A stretch of DNA of 64,000 nt from Paenibacillus polymyxa (lineage in GTDB: Bacteria > Bacillota > Bacilli > Paenibacillales > Paenibacillaceae): positions 3,329,501 to 3,393,500 of the forward strand of contig NZ_CP049783.1 in assembly GCF_015710975.1 (NCBI RefSeq). The letters run 5' to 3'. Shown here one piece after another: positions 9,890-18,767 of the stretch (position 1 is the first letter of the stretch; each line of letters starts with the position of its first letter). A program made the translations under genes and the position numbers. The notes below the pieces were generated by a model. The model ran no database searches. It was not told the DNA's origin and saw only the letters and a program-made list of their open reading frames with translations.

Positions 9890-9903
9890 AGTAAGCGTTA
9901 TCA
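9890..9903. promoter_or_regulatory. Candidate CcpA site (cre)
   Basis: AGTAAGCGTTATCA matches 13 of 14 positions of the cre consensus TGWAARCGYTWNCW and abuts the Rex-like site. It would bring carbon catabolite control to one of the two divergent genes. Confidence 0.5.
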
Positions 9904-10095
9904 TGTCCTTTTTATGTGGCGAAAGCTTGAACACGGAATAAAGATGGGCTTATGTCTGGAAACGTGTGCTAATTTGACCCTGTACAGGCAACGATGTTAC
10001 CCTAACAAGGTTATAGTTATGCTAACAAATACAGCGACACCATTTAGATTCAAGTTACGAATCACGAGGTACGAAAGGCGAAAGGAACTTATACG

Positions 10096-10901
10096 ATGAG
10101 AAGAAGAACAAGAAGATCATACAACTCCTATGGAACACGCGGATCTCGGAAAATATGGAAAATTCTTTTAGGCATCCTAATTGTCATTGTGCTAATTGCG
10201 GGTTGGGGAGCATGGAAGGTATTTACGCCTTATCAGCCTGACGAGACGGCTGCTGCTGCATTAGCCGAAATAGCAGATACTGTGAAAGTAGATGAGCAAG
10301 AGCATTGGTTAAGTTTTGAGCCTACCGAAGGAAGTGGATCAGGAGTCATTTTGTACCCAGGAGCGTTGGTTAAACCCGAAAGCTATGCGCCCTTGGCACG
10401 CCGTCTGGCAGAAAAGGGTCACCATGTGATCATTGTAAAAATGCCACTGAACCTTGCATTGATCTCACCGGATTTGGCGAATGAAGTGCTAAAGGCGTAC
10501 CCGAAGGAAGTCTTTGTTATTGGCGGACATTCGTTAGGTGGTGTGATGGCGGCCCGATATGCAGCTGCACATCCTGATCAGGTTAAAGGTGTATTTTTCC
10601 TTGCTTCCTACCCGGATAACAAGGGTAATTTAAAGGATAAAAATCTGCCAGTGATTTCTCTACTAGGAAGTGATGATGGAGTCATCCAGATGAAAAATGT
10701 CCAAAGTGGGAGAACTTATTTACCTGCCAACACGCTGTATTTTACAGTCGAAGGGGGAACCATGCCCAATTTGGCAGTTACGGTGCCCAGAAAGGGGATA
10801 ACCCTGCGAAAATTAGCGCCGTTGAGCAATGGAATCAGACGGTAACGGCTTTACAGGACTGGATGAAAGAGAGTGTAGATTCAGCTCCTAAGAACCCGTA
10901 A
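10096..10901 (+). CDS. Membrane-anchored alpha/beta hydrolase, frameshifted near the 3' end
   Basis: The N-terminus is very basic (MRRRTRRSYNSYGTRGSRK) and leads into one membrane helix (about residues 24-42). The hydrolase domain follows, with the nucleophile elbow GGHSLGG (about 143-149) and an acid in LLGSDDG (about 190). As read, the frame ends at 10845 with an unrelated tail. One extra G in the five-G run at 10753-10757 restores the catalytic-histidine motif GGNHAQFGSYG and a helical end reaching TAA 10899-10901. The apparent mutation thus removes the catalytic His, but a sequencing error is more likely. The substrate is unknown. It lies 14 bases before the HAD gene and may share its transcript. 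Confidence 0.8.
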
Positions 10902-10915
10902 AGGAGGTGTGATGC

Positions 10916-11686
10916 ATGTCTGAGCTGATCGTGCAGGGGAAGCGATACTCATGCCGTGGCATCTTATTCGATAAAGATGGCACACTACTGGATTTTATTC
11001 AGTTGTGGGGCCCTTGGGCTCGTTCTATACTGGATATGATGGAGCAGCATCTTGTCGTGGCGGGAGCCGGTTTTACGATGGAGAAAGGCAACATTCTAGG
11101 CACTGTTCACGATCAGGAGGGACGTGTGATCGGTTACGATCCTTCTGGTCCGCTGGCAATGGGGACGGTGGATGAAAGTACAGGTGTGCTGGCTTGGCAG
11201 CTTTATACTGCCGGTGTTCCGTGGAATGAAGCTGTGCGGCTTGTCCGCGAATTTAATAAAACAGCGATGGCTGACGTCCGCCGACATCGGGCAGCGAAGG
11301 TGTTTCCGGGGTTGCGGACCTTATTGGAGCAGAGTCGCCGTGCCGGATTGAAGCTGGCGGTTGTGACCTCTGACAGTACAGAGGCTGCACAAGAGCATCT
11401 GGAGTGGATGGGACTGACATCCTATTTTGACGAGATCATCGGACATGATAGGGTTACATACGGCAAGCCTGACCCGGAAATGGCTGAAACAGCTTGCGCG
11501 TTACTAGGACTGTCGCCAGCGGACGTGGTAATGATCGGAGACAGTAATGGGGATATGCAGATGGGCAAGCGTGCCGGAGTACGGCTAGCCATTGGATTTG
11601 CGCCGGAACCGGAGCGTTCCGGTCATTTGCTGGATGCGGATAAGGTGGTTCGTAGATATAAAGAGCTGGAGGTGCGTAGAGCATGA
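10916..11686 (+). CDS. HAD-superfamily phosphatase
   Basis: A soluble 256-residue hydrolase of the haloacid dehalogenase family, similar in shape to phosphoglycolate phosphatases. Motif I is FDKDGTLLD (nucleophile and acid Asp at 19 and 21), motif II is VVTSD, motif III is the Lys in YGKPDPEM, and motif IV is GDSNGDMQMG. A helical cap domain fills about residues 25-110. A strong AAAGGAGGT site lies before ATG 10916. The stop overlaps the start of the sirtuin gene (ATGA at 11683-11686), so the two are translationally coupled. The substrate cannot be read from the sequence. Confidence 0.9.
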   Translation: MSELIVQGKRYSCRGILFDKDGTLLDFIQLWGPWARSILDMMEQHLVVAGAGFTMEKGNILGTVHDQEGRVIGYDPSGPLAMGTVDESTGVLAWQLYTAGVPWNEAVRLVREFNKTAMADVRRHRAAKVFPGLRTLLEQSRRAGLKLAVVTSDSTEAAQEHLEWMGLTSYFDEIIGHDRVTYGKPDPEMAETACALLGLSPADVVMIGDSNGDMQMGKRAGVRLAIGFAPEPERSGHLLDADKVVRRYKELEVRRA

Positions 11687-12423
11687 AAGTTAATACGTTG
11701 GCGGATTGGATACAGCAATCGCAGAATATTGTTTTTTTCGGCGGAGCAGGGACATCGACGGAAAGTGGTATTCCAGATTTTCGTTCAGCAGCAGGCTTGT
11801 ATCAGAGCGAGGAAAAATTACCTTATTCTCCCGAGGTTATGCTTAGCCGCTCTTTTTTTGTGAAGCATCCTGAAGTATTCTTCGGTTTCTATCGCAGCAA
11901 AATGCTGCATCCCGATGCGAAGCCGAACGGCTGTCATCATTTCCTCGCGTCTTTGGAAAAGCAAGGCCGTCTTAAAGCGGTTGTGACGCAAAATATTGAC
12001 GGATTACACCAGGCTGCAGGGAGTATGAATGTAATGGAGCTTCACGGCTCGATACATCGCAACTACTGTATGGAATGCGGCCGCTTTTACGGTCTAAATG
12101 AAGTGATGAACAGTTCCGAGATTGTACCTAAATGTCCGTTAGATGGAGGAATGATTAAACCGGATGTCGTTTTATATGAGGAAGAGTTGAATCAAGATAC
12201 CCTTATGCAATCCATTCAGGCCATTTCTCAAGCAGATCTGCTGTTAATTGGAGGAACGTCACTAACAGTCCATCCTGCGGCAGGCTTGATTACTTATTTT
12301 CGCGGAAAACATACAGTGCTGCTGAATACAGACCCCACCTCATATGATCACAAGGCGGATCTTTTGATCACTGAACCGATCGGTAAGGTTATGGAAAAAC
12401 TTGCTCATCAATTGGGGTTGTAA
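11683..12423 (+). CDS. SIR2-family NAD-dependent protein deacylase
   Basis: A 246-residue sirtuin that would remove acyl groups from lysines using NAD+. The NAD-binding signature GGAGTSTESGIPDFRS is at about 20-35, TQNIDGLHQ at 103-110 and catalytic His at 121 in ELHGSIHR. The zinc site has Cys129, Cys132 and Cys151; the usual fourth cysteine is Asp154 (KCPLDGG), which is unusual and might weaken or change metal binding. The ending has the family pattern GTSLTVHPA. It is coupled to the upstream HAD gene by a 4-base overlap. SrtN-like function is likely. Confidence 0.92.
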   Translation: MKVNTLADWIQQSQNIVFFGGAGTSTESGIPDFRSAAGLYQSEEKLPYSPEVMLSRSFFVKHPEVFFGFYRSKMLHPDAKPNGCHHFLASLEKQGRLKAVVTQNIDGLHQAAGSMNVMELHGSIHRNYCMECGRFYGLNEVMNSSEIVPKCPLDGGMIKPDVVLYEEELNQDTLMQSIQAISQADLLLIGGTSLTVHPAAGLITYFRGKHTVLLNTDPTSYDHKADLLITEPIGKVMEKLAHQLGL

Positions 12424-12507
12424 TCGTTTTCTTGTCAACGCCCGGATAAAAGCGCTATGATGATGTTGTGATGGACATAACAATGTTTCGAGAGAGGCTG
12501 TGATAGC

Positions 12508-13527
12508 ATGGTTTATTTAGCTGGCGAAGATCGTTATGAAAGTATGAAATATAACCGTACAGGGAGATCAGGTCTTAAACTGCCCGCTATTTCGCTGGGC
12601 TTGTGGCACAATTTTGGCGGGATTAACAACGCGGAGAATGGTCGCAGCATGATTACTCGCTCCTTTGATCTGGGCATTACGCATTTTGATTTAGCTAATA
12701 ACTATGGTCCTCCTGCGGGTTCAGCTGAGGAATTTTTCGGACAAGTGTTAGCCAGTGATATGAAGCCGTACCGGGATGAATTGGTTATCTCCACCAAAGC
12801 AGGCTACCATATGTGGGAAGGTTCATATGGTGACTGGGGATCTCGCAAGTATATGATATCCAGTCTGGATCAGAGTCTGAAGCGAATGGGGCTGGACTAT
12901 GTCGATATATTCTACTCTCACCGCTTCGATCCGAATACGCCGCTGGAAGAAACGATGGGAGCACTGGATCATATCGTACGTTCCGGTAAAGCGCTGTATG
13001 TGGGTGTGTCTAATTATAGTGCAGAGCAAACGGCAGAAGCAGCTCGTATTTTGAAGGAGCTTGGCACACCGATGTTGATCCATCAGCCGAGATACTCTCT
13101 GCTTGACCGCTGGATTGAAAATGGATTACAAGATGTACTGGACGAAAACGGGATAGGCAGCATTGCCTTTTGTCCACTGGCTCAGGGACTGCTGACCAAT
13201 AAATATTTGAACGGAATTCCCGAGGATTCACGTGCAGCAAGCACATCGGTTTTCCTGAATGAGAACCATGTGACGCCTGAAACTCTTCGCAAGGTGCGCG
13301 CCTTGAACCAGATGGCTGCTGCACGTGGACAAAGTTTGGCTCAATTCTCACTGGCATGGGCTCTACGCGGTGAACGTCTGACCTCTGTCCTGATTGGGGC
13401 TAGCCGTGTAAGCCAAATCGAAGAAAATGTTGAGGCCTTATCCAATCTGGAGTTTTCACAGGAAGAGCTGGACCGGATTGATTCGATTCTAAATGCCGGG
13501 AACGGACAAGACGGCGGCACAGCCTAA
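12508..13527 (+). CDS. Aldo/keto reductase, YghZ-like (L-glyceraldehyde 3-phosphate reductase type)
   Basis: A 339-residue NADPH-dependent reductase. The opening VYLAGEDRYESMKYNRTGRS and the SLGLWHNFG segment match the YghZ/Gpr branch, which reduces L-glyceraldehyde 3-phosphate and methylglyoxal-like aldehydes. The catalytic tetrad is visible: Asp and Tyr in FDLANNYG, Lys in STKAGY and His in YSHRFD. The nucleotide-binding end GASRVSQIEENV is present. It lies 84 bases after the sirtuin gene and ends before a terminator at 13591. Annotation as a voltage-gated potassium channel beta subunit, common for this family, would be misleading. Confidence 0.9.
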   Translation: MVYLAGEDRYESMKYNRTGRSGLKLPAISLGLWHNFGGINNAENGRSMITRSFDLGITHFDLANNYGPPAGSAEEFFGQVLASDMKPYRDELVISTKAGYHMWEGSYGDWGSRKYMISSLDQSLKRMGLDYVDIFYSHRFDPNTPLEETMGALDHIVRSGKALYVGVSNYSAEQTAEAARILKELGTPMLIHQPRYSLLDRWIENGLQDVLDENGIGSIAFCPLAQGLLTNKYLNGIPEDSRAASTSVFLNENHVTPETLRKVRALNQMAAARGQSLAQFSLAWALRGERLTSVLIGASRVSQIEENVEALSNLEFSQEELDRIDSILNAGNGQDGGTA

Positions 13528-13590
13528 TGACAAAAGGCATTTCGGAGTCATTAACCTAATTTCACATTCTCTTATACGATATATACTTAA

Positions 13591-13627
13591 CAGCCCGCAT
13601 TCGCTTGAAGGATGCGGGCTGTTTGTT
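13591..13627. terminator. Terminator between convergent genes
   Basis: A perfect 10-base stem (CAGCCCGCAT with ATGCGGGCTG) and an 11-base loop lie between the reductase and the AraC regulator. The T tract is short on both strands. Confidence 0.7.
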
Positions 13628-13664
13628 ATTGGCAGGGAGCTAGGGAAACCTGCTAAAGCTTACT

Positions 13665-14531
13665 TTACAACTGAGGATACTGCTTAACCTTGCTCCGGTA
13701 CTCGGTTGGAGACTGACCACAGAAACGTTTGAATTGACGTGAGAAGTATAAAGCATCGGTTAAACCTACAGATGCAGCCACTTGCTCGACCGACAGCTCA
13801 GGACGTTCACGTAGCAGTTGACGTGATTTGTCGATCCGTAGCTTAAGCAGATAGGTGACGGGGGAGACGCCCGTTTCCTTTTTGAATATTCGTGATAAGT
13901 ATGCACGGTTATAACCAAGCCCTTCAGACATTTGCTCAATGGATACGGGATGTGCGTACTGAGTGGACATATATTGAACCATTTGTTTGACTGTTCGTCG
14001 AATTTGCGAATCCGCCCCAGACGGATCAGTCCAGTCACTCAGGTAATTACTTGCTTCCCCCATAATTAGGTACAAGTAGCCCAAGGCTGAGAGATGAGAG
14101 CTAGATTTTCTGCTGTAAAAGGCCAATTGCATTTGTTCCAGATAACCGGGAATAGGACTTTGATCAGCAGCATGGAAAACAGGCTGATGAACACGCAGTC
14201 CTGCCTCTTGCACCACCTGCTCCGTATGGTGTCCGGTAAAGGCAGACCAACGATAGCGCCACGGTTCCTCTTCATCAGAGGTATAGCTCACCAGCTGACC
14301 GGGATGAATAAGGAAAAAATCGTTTTTTTTAAGCTGATATGTGTGCTGTTCTGTTCGAAAGATGCCTTTGCCCGACTCTACAAAGTGGAGCAGATAGTAA
14401 TCATAGATTTTCGGCCCCACAGCATGACCGGATTTGGTCTGGCTCTCTCCTGCAAAAAGCACATGCAGCGGGCTATTTTCATAAAACACCGGATTAGAGG
14501 CGACAGCATAACTATATGAATGCGCTTGCAA
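13665..14531 (-). CDS. AraC-family regulator, likely of the gal operon
   Basis: A 288-residue transcription factor. The N-terminal half (about 1-150) is a cupin-like sugar-binding domain with the LIHPGQLVSY pattern. The C-terminal 100 residues carry two helix-turn-helix motifs (about 198-218 with LGYNRAYLSRIFKKETG, and about 246-268 with VGLTDALYFSRQFKRFCG). It is divergent from galK-galE-galT across a 220-base gap that contains nested dyads, so it probably responds to galactose, an alpha-galactoside or a related sugar and activates that operon. This role is inferred from position only. Confidence 0.88.
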   Translation of the reverse strand: MQAHSYSYAVASNPVFYENSPLHVLFAGESQTKSGHAVGPKIYDYYLLHFVESGKGIFRTEQHTYQLKKNDFFLIHPGQLVSYTSDEEEPWRYRWSAFTGHHTEQVVQEAGLRVHQPVFHAADQSPIPGYLEQMQLAFYSRKSSSHLSALGYLYLIMGEASNYLSDWTDPSGADSQIRRTVKQMVQYMSTQYAHPVSIEQMSEGLGYNRAYLSRIFKKETGVSPVTYLLKLRIDKSRQLLRERPELSVEQVAASVGLTDALYFSRQFKRFCGQSPTEYRSKVKQYPQL

Positions 14532-14601
14532 AATAGAGTCATCCTTCCTGCATTTGTGAATAGTTTAGCGGATGCGGTATACTTACATTGTACATGTCCA
14601 A

Positions 14602-14650
14602 GTCACATTTATCCATAGCTTAAACACATGGATGCATTACATTGTGTGAC
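14602..14650. promoter_or_regulatory. Nested dyads in the AraC-gal intergenic region
   Basis: GTCACA (14602-14607) faces TGTGAC (14645-14650), and inside it ATCCAT (14611-14616) faces ATGGAT (14628-14633). The outer right arm overlaps the space between the galK -35 and -10. Candidate operator for the divergent regulator. Confidence 0.35.
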
Positions 14651-14665
14651 GCTTTCATTTATACT
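14637..14665 (+). promoter_or_regulatory. Candidate sigma-A promoter of galK-galE-galT
   Basis: TTACAT (14637-14642), 17 bases, TATACT (14660-14665). The weak -35 fits an activator-dependent promoter. Confidence 0.5.
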
Positions 14666-14751
14666 GAAATCATAAGAGATGTCAACCTGATTAAGATATT
14701 ACAGGGAAATCAGGGAGACTTTTACTAACGGTAAATGAGGTGGATGCGGAT

Positions 14752-15930
14752 ATGAACTCTACTGAATTAAAGAAACATTTTATTGAAAAATATGGTGAAA
14801 GCAGCAATGAACTGCTGATATTTCATGCACCTGGGCGCGTCAATCTGATTGGAGAGCATATCGACTATAATGGTGGTTATGTACTCCCGGCTGCGCTGGA
14901 ATTTGGTACGACGCTGATCCTTCGTGCGCGCAATGATGACCAAATTCATTTTGCTTCGACAAACCTGTCGTACGAAGTGCCTATCCCCCGCGGAGAGATA
15001 GGTAAAAGCAAAACGGATGAGTGGGTGGATTATCCGGTGGGTGTGCTGGTGGAGTTGGCTCAAAAGGGAGTGTATCCTTCTAGCGGATACGATCTGCTCT
15101 ATCATGGAGAAATACCGAACGGAGCTGGATTATCCTCCTCAGCCTCGATTGAGGTCGTGACCGGCTACGCTTTCCTGACTACCGAGAAGCAGAAAACCGA
15201 CACAGTCGAAATTGCTTTGTTATCCCAGCGTGCAGAAAACAATTACGTGGGTGTCAATTGCGGCATTATGGACCAGTTCGCTGTAGCGAACGGAGCGGCT
15301 GATCATGCAATTCTGCTGATGTGCGATACGCTGGAGTACCGTAAAGTGCCATTCCGCACGGGAGCTTATAAGCTTGTGATCGGCAATACAAATAAGCGCC
15401 GCGGTTTGGTAGATTCAGCCTATAACGAGCGTCGCAGTCAGTGTGCCGAAGCGCTGTCCATTCTGCAGCAGCAGGAGTCGTCATTGGAATACCTTGCACA
15501 GCTGGATGAGGCTCGGTTTGGAGAGCTCCAGCATCATATTGCAGATGAAACAGTTCGCCGCCGGGCACAGCATGTGGTGGAGGAAAACGCTCGTGTGCTG
15601 GCCTCTGTCGAAGCTCTCGCGGCGAATGAACTTGCAGCTTTCGGTCAGTTAATGAACGCTTCTCACGATTCATTACGTGACCTGTATGAGGTCAGCTGCA
15701 CCGAGCTGGATGTTATGGTGGAAGAAGCACGACGCATTCCTGGCACGCTGGGTGCTCGCATGACAGGGGCTGGGTTTGGAGGTTGTACGGTTTCATTGGT
15801 TCATGAGGACGATGTGGAACGTTTTGTGAAGGAAGTCGGCGAAGCTTATCAGACCCGTACAGGGCTGGAAGCCAGCTTTTATGTATGCAAGGCAGGAGAC
15901 GGAGTTAAAGAACTGAAGGAGGACGAATAA
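14752..15930 (+). CDS. galK: Galactokinase
   Basis: Phosphorylates galactose with ATP to galactose 1-phosphate, the first step of the Leloir pathway. The 392-residue product has the signature PGRVNLIGEHIDYNGG (about 30-45), the ATP-binding loop GAGLSSSAS and the C-terminal TGAGFGGC motif. I prefer ATG 14752, 9 bases after GAGGTGG; the in-frame GTG at 14740 is inside that site. It is the first gene of galK-galE-galT, with one base between its stop and galE. Confidence 0.96.
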   Translation: MNSTELKKHFIEKYGESSNELLIFHAPGRVNLIGEHIDYNGGYVLPAALEFGTTLILRARNDDQIHFASTNLSYEVPIPRGEIGKSKTDEWVDYPVGVLVELAQKGVYPSSGYDLLYHGEIPNGAGLSSSASIEVVTGYAFLTTEKQKTDTVEIALLSQRAENNYVGVNCGIMDQFAVANGAADHAILLMCDTLEYRKVPFRTGAYKLVIGNTNKRRGLVDSAYNERRSQCAEALSILQQQESSLEYLAQLDEARFGELQHHIADETVRRRAQHVVEENARVLASVEALAANELAAFGQLMNASHDSLRDLYEVSCTELDVMVEEARRIPGTLGARMTGAGFGGCTVSLVHEDDVERFVKEVGEAYQTRTGLEASFYVCKAGDGVKELKEDE

Positions 15931-15931
15931 C

Positions 15932-16921
15932 ATGGCCATTTTAGTCACAGGTGGAGCTGGATATATCGGTTCGCATACCGTAGCAGAACTGTTGGATCTG
16001 GGAGAAGAAGTTGTTGTGCTGGATAACTTGCAAACCGGACACAAAGGAGCATTACTTGGAGGCAAGTTGTATGAAGGTGATTTGAGAGATAAAGAACTTC
16101 TGTCCAAACTGTTCTCTGAAAATAAAATCGACGCTGTTATTCATTTTGCAGCCAACTCGCTGGTTGGGGAAAGCATGCAAAATCCTGGGAAGTATTATGA
16201 CAACAATGTATTTGGTACGTTGAGCTTACTGGAGGCGATGAAAGATGCCGGCGTAAGCAAGATCGTATTTTCCTCAACTGCCGCTACCTATGGTGAACCG
16301 GAAAAGGTGCCGATTGAAGAAGGTGACCGTACTGAGCCAACTAACGTGTATGGTGAAACAAAGCTGATGATGGAGCGCATGATGTCCTGGTTTGATAAAG
16401 TATTAGGCATCAAATACGTGTCTTTACGGTATTTTAATGCGGCTGGTGCGCATGAGAGTGGCAAGATCGGTGAAGATCACCGTCCAGAAAGCCATCTGAT
16501 CCCATTGGTGCTCCAGACAGCGTTAAAACAGCGTCCACATATCGCTGTATTTGGTGAGGATTATGCGACACCGGACGGAACGTGTGTCCGTGATTACATT
16601 CATGTAAGTGATTTGGCGGATGCTCATGTGCGCGCAGTGAATTACTTGCGTGAAGGTAATGACAGCAACATATTTAATCTGGGCAACGGGCAGGGCTTCT
16701 CTGTAAAGGAAGTTATTGAAACGGCACGCAAGGTCACTGGGCTCGACATTCCAGTTGTTACAGAACCCCGCCGTGCAGGCGATCCAGCAATATTGGTTGC
16801 CTCTTCTGACAAGGCCCGTTCGGTGCTGGGCTGGAGCCCAAAACGTACCCAACTGGAGGATATTATTAGCGGAGCATGGGGATGGCATCAGTCACACCCT
16901 CAAGGCTACGGCGACGAATAG
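15932..16921 (+). CDS. galE: UDP-glucose 4-epimerase
   Basis: Interconverts UDP-galactose and UDP-glucose with bound NAD+. The Rossmann motif GGAGYIGSH is at residues 7-15. The catalytic Ser/Thr and Tyr-Lys are in FSSTAATYG and the YGETK motif at about 147-151. The 329-residue length is typical. It starts one base after galK and is followed 17 bases later by galT, so the three Leloir enzymes are co-transcribed. Confidence 0.96.
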   Translation: MAILVTGGAGYIGSHTVAELLDLGEEVVVLDNLQTGHKGALLGGKLYEGDLRDKELLSKLFSENKIDAVIHFAANSLVGESMQNPGKYYDNNVFGTLSLLEAMKDAGVSKIVFSSTAATYGEPEKVPIEEGDRTEPTNVYGETKLMMERMMSWFDKVLGIKYVSLRYFNAAGAHESGKIGEDHRPESHLIPLVLQTALKQRPHIAVFGEDYATPDGTCVRDYIHVSDLADAHVRAVNYLREGNDSNIFNLGNGQGFSVKEVIETARKVTGLDIPVVTEPRRAGDPAILVASSDKARSVLGWSPKRTQLEDIISGAWGWHQSHPQGYGDE

Positions 16922-16938
16922 ACGGGAGACGATGACAT

Positions 16939-18582
16939 ATGAGCGAGCGCCAATCCGTAGATAAAGACCAAGACCGGGAACTTTCCCGGCACTTGGCCCA
17001 TGACATCGACGAAACTGTACAGCAATCGGCTCTATATGCGGTGGAACAACTGGTTGCATTCGCGCAAAAAAAGGGCTTGATCGGTCTGCAAGATACAGAT
17101 TACAGTCGTAATCTGCTATTAGAGCAGTTCGGGTTTTCGGAGCCTTATTCCGGTGGGGAAGCAGGGGGCATTATTGCCCCCGAAGCTCTCCAGCCTGTGC
17201 TTAATGTATTGATAGATTATGGTTTTGCCATAGGGCTTATCCCTGAAAACACGGATACGTATCGTGATTTGCTGGATTCCAAAATCATGGGTCAGCTAAT
17301 GGCGAGACCGTCTGAAGTCATCCGTGACTTTCATCAAACGGAGGCTGAACGTGGTATAGAAGCGGCTACAGATGCTTTTTATCAATTATCCATCGATTCG
17401 AACTACATTCGAATGGATCGGGTAGCCAGCAATGTGTACTGGAATCAGTCAACGCCTTACGGAGATATGGAAATTACGATTAATTTGTCCAAGCCAGAAA
17501 AAAGTCCTAAGGAAATTGCAATGGCGAAGCTTTTACCGCCGCCTGTTTACCCCAAATGTCAATTGTGCCGTGAAAACGTTGGATATGCCGGGAGGGTAAA
17601 CCATCCGTCCCGCCAAAATTTGCGTATTATTCCGGTCGAATTGAATAGGGAACCGTGGTTTTTTCAATATTCACCTTATGTGTATTACAACGAGCATTGC
17701 ATTGTGTTCCATCATGATCATGTACCCATGAAGCTTACAAAGGATACGCTGCGGCGGTTGCTTGCCTTTACGAAAGCGTTTCCGCATTATTTCATTGGCT
17801 CTAATGCGGATCTGCCTATTGTCGGAGGGTCGATCCTAACTCATGATCATTTTCAGGGTGGTCGTCATACATTCCCAATTGAAAAAGCGGGTGTGGACGG
17901 CGTATACCATAATGAAGAGTTTCCGCAGGTTACGGCAGGTATTGTAAACTGGCCGATGTCGGTCATTCGTTTTACGTCAACAGATCCCGACGCACTGTTG
18001 GAGGCGGGGAATGCTGCTTTTGAAGCCTGGAAGGGTTATAGTGATCCATCGGTAGACGTTCTCTCTCATACCGAGCTGGAGGGGGAAACGATTCCGCATA
18101 ATACAGTAACGCCGATTGTGCGCCGGGACTCTGAAGGAAGATATCAGATGGATCTCGTACTTCGCAACAATCGAACGAGTGAAGAATACCCGGAAGGTAT
18201 TTTCCATCCCCATCGCGAGATGCATCATATCAAAAAGGAAAATATCGGTCTGATCGAGGTGATGGGGCTTGCCATCTTACCAGGTCGACTCAAGGATGAG
18301 CTGGATGGAATTGCTGATATCTTGTGTGGGGACGACGAATTGGCCGTGGCTATGCAGCAAGAAGGACATCCACTGTTTAAACATGCAGACTGGATTTACC
18401 AGTTGAATACCCGGTTCGGTCGCCTGTCTGATAAGGAGACGGCTGTTCGTACCGTACAAAATGAGGTTGGACTGAAATTCAGTGAAATTTTAGAGCACGC
18501 AGGAGTGTATAAACGGAATCCATCCGGTCAGCAAGCGTTTGGCCGTTTTATGAAACAATTGGGCTATACCTTGGGAGAATAA
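16939..18582 (+). CDS. galT: UTP--hexose-1-phosphate uridylyltransferase, Firmicute type
   Basis: Exchanges the UMP group between UDP-glucose and galactose 1-phosphate. The 547-residue product belongs to the second GalT class of Firmicutes, which is longer than the Escherichia enzyme. Visible are the cysteine pair in CQLCRENVGYAGR, the NEHCIVFHHDHVPM segment and the LTHDHFQGG motif holding the nucleophilic His. It closes the gal operon and is followed by a strong terminator. Confidence 0.95.
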   Translation: MSERQSVDKDQDRELSRHLAHDIDETVQQSALYAVEQLVAFAQKKGLIGLQDTDYSRNLLLEQFGFSEPYSGGEAGGIIAPEALQPVLNVLIDYGFAIGLIPENTDTYRDLLDSKIMGQLMARPSEVIRDFHQTEAERGIEAATDAFYQLSIDSNYIRMDRVASNVYWNQSTPYGDMEITINLSKPEKSPKEIAMAKLLPPPVYPKCQLCRENVGYAGRVNHPSRQNLRIIPVELNREPWFFQYSPYVYYNEHCIVFHHDHVPMKLTKDTLRRLLAFTKAFPHYFIGSNADLPIVGGSILTHDHFQGGRHTFPIEKAGVDGVYHNEEFPQVTAGIVNWPMSVIRFTSTDPDALLEAGNAAFEAWKGYSDPSVDVLSHTELEGETIPHNTVTPIVRRDSEGRYQMDLVLRNNRTSEEYPEGIFHPHREMHHIKKENIGLIEVMGLAILPGRLKDELDGIADILCGDDELAVAMQQEGHPLFKHADWIYQLNTRFGRLSDKETAVRTVQNEVGLKFSEILEHAGVYKRNPSGQQAFGRFMKQLGYTLGE

Positions 18583-18639
18583 AGTTGCTTATGTTGCCAC
18601 ATAATACAATACGAGAACCCTCCCAAGATGTGAAATGTA

Positions 18640-18670
18640 ACCATACTCCTTAAGGAGTATGGTTTTTTTT
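18640..18670 (+). terminator. Terminator of the gal operon
   Basis: ACCATACTCC and GGAGTATGGT form a 10-base stem with almost no loop (TTAA), followed by TTTTTTTT. Confidence 0.92.
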
Positions 18671-18686
18671 CTGAAAACAAAGCAAT

Positions 18687-18715
18687 TTGTTTCCTGTAAC
18701 CATAAAGGTTATAAT
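18687..18715 (+). promoter_or_regulatory. Sigma-A promoter of the alcohol dehydrogenase gene
   Basis: TTGTTT (18687-18692), 17 bases, perfect TATAAT (18710-18715), about 50 bases before the start codon. Confidence 0.75.
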
Positions 18716-18767
18716 AGAGTAGTTTCTTAACATTAAACTTTAGAAATATTGGAGGCGAACGTTTGCG

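Larger units (their letters stand above)
9782..10095. other. Divergent intergenic region, 314 bases
   Basis: Contains adjacent Rex-like and cre-like sites (9870-9903) and nothing else I can call. A short plus-strand frame at 9914-10099 has no good ribosome binding site or recognisable sequence. Confidence 0.6.

Noticed and set aside
9914..10099. 61-codon frame downstream of the Rex/cre sites
   Set aside because: No ribosome binding site, overlaps the hydrolase start, and no recognisable sequence.
14643..14656. cre site in the gal promoter
   Set aside because: Only the right half (ACGCTTTCA) fits; the left half has several mismatches.
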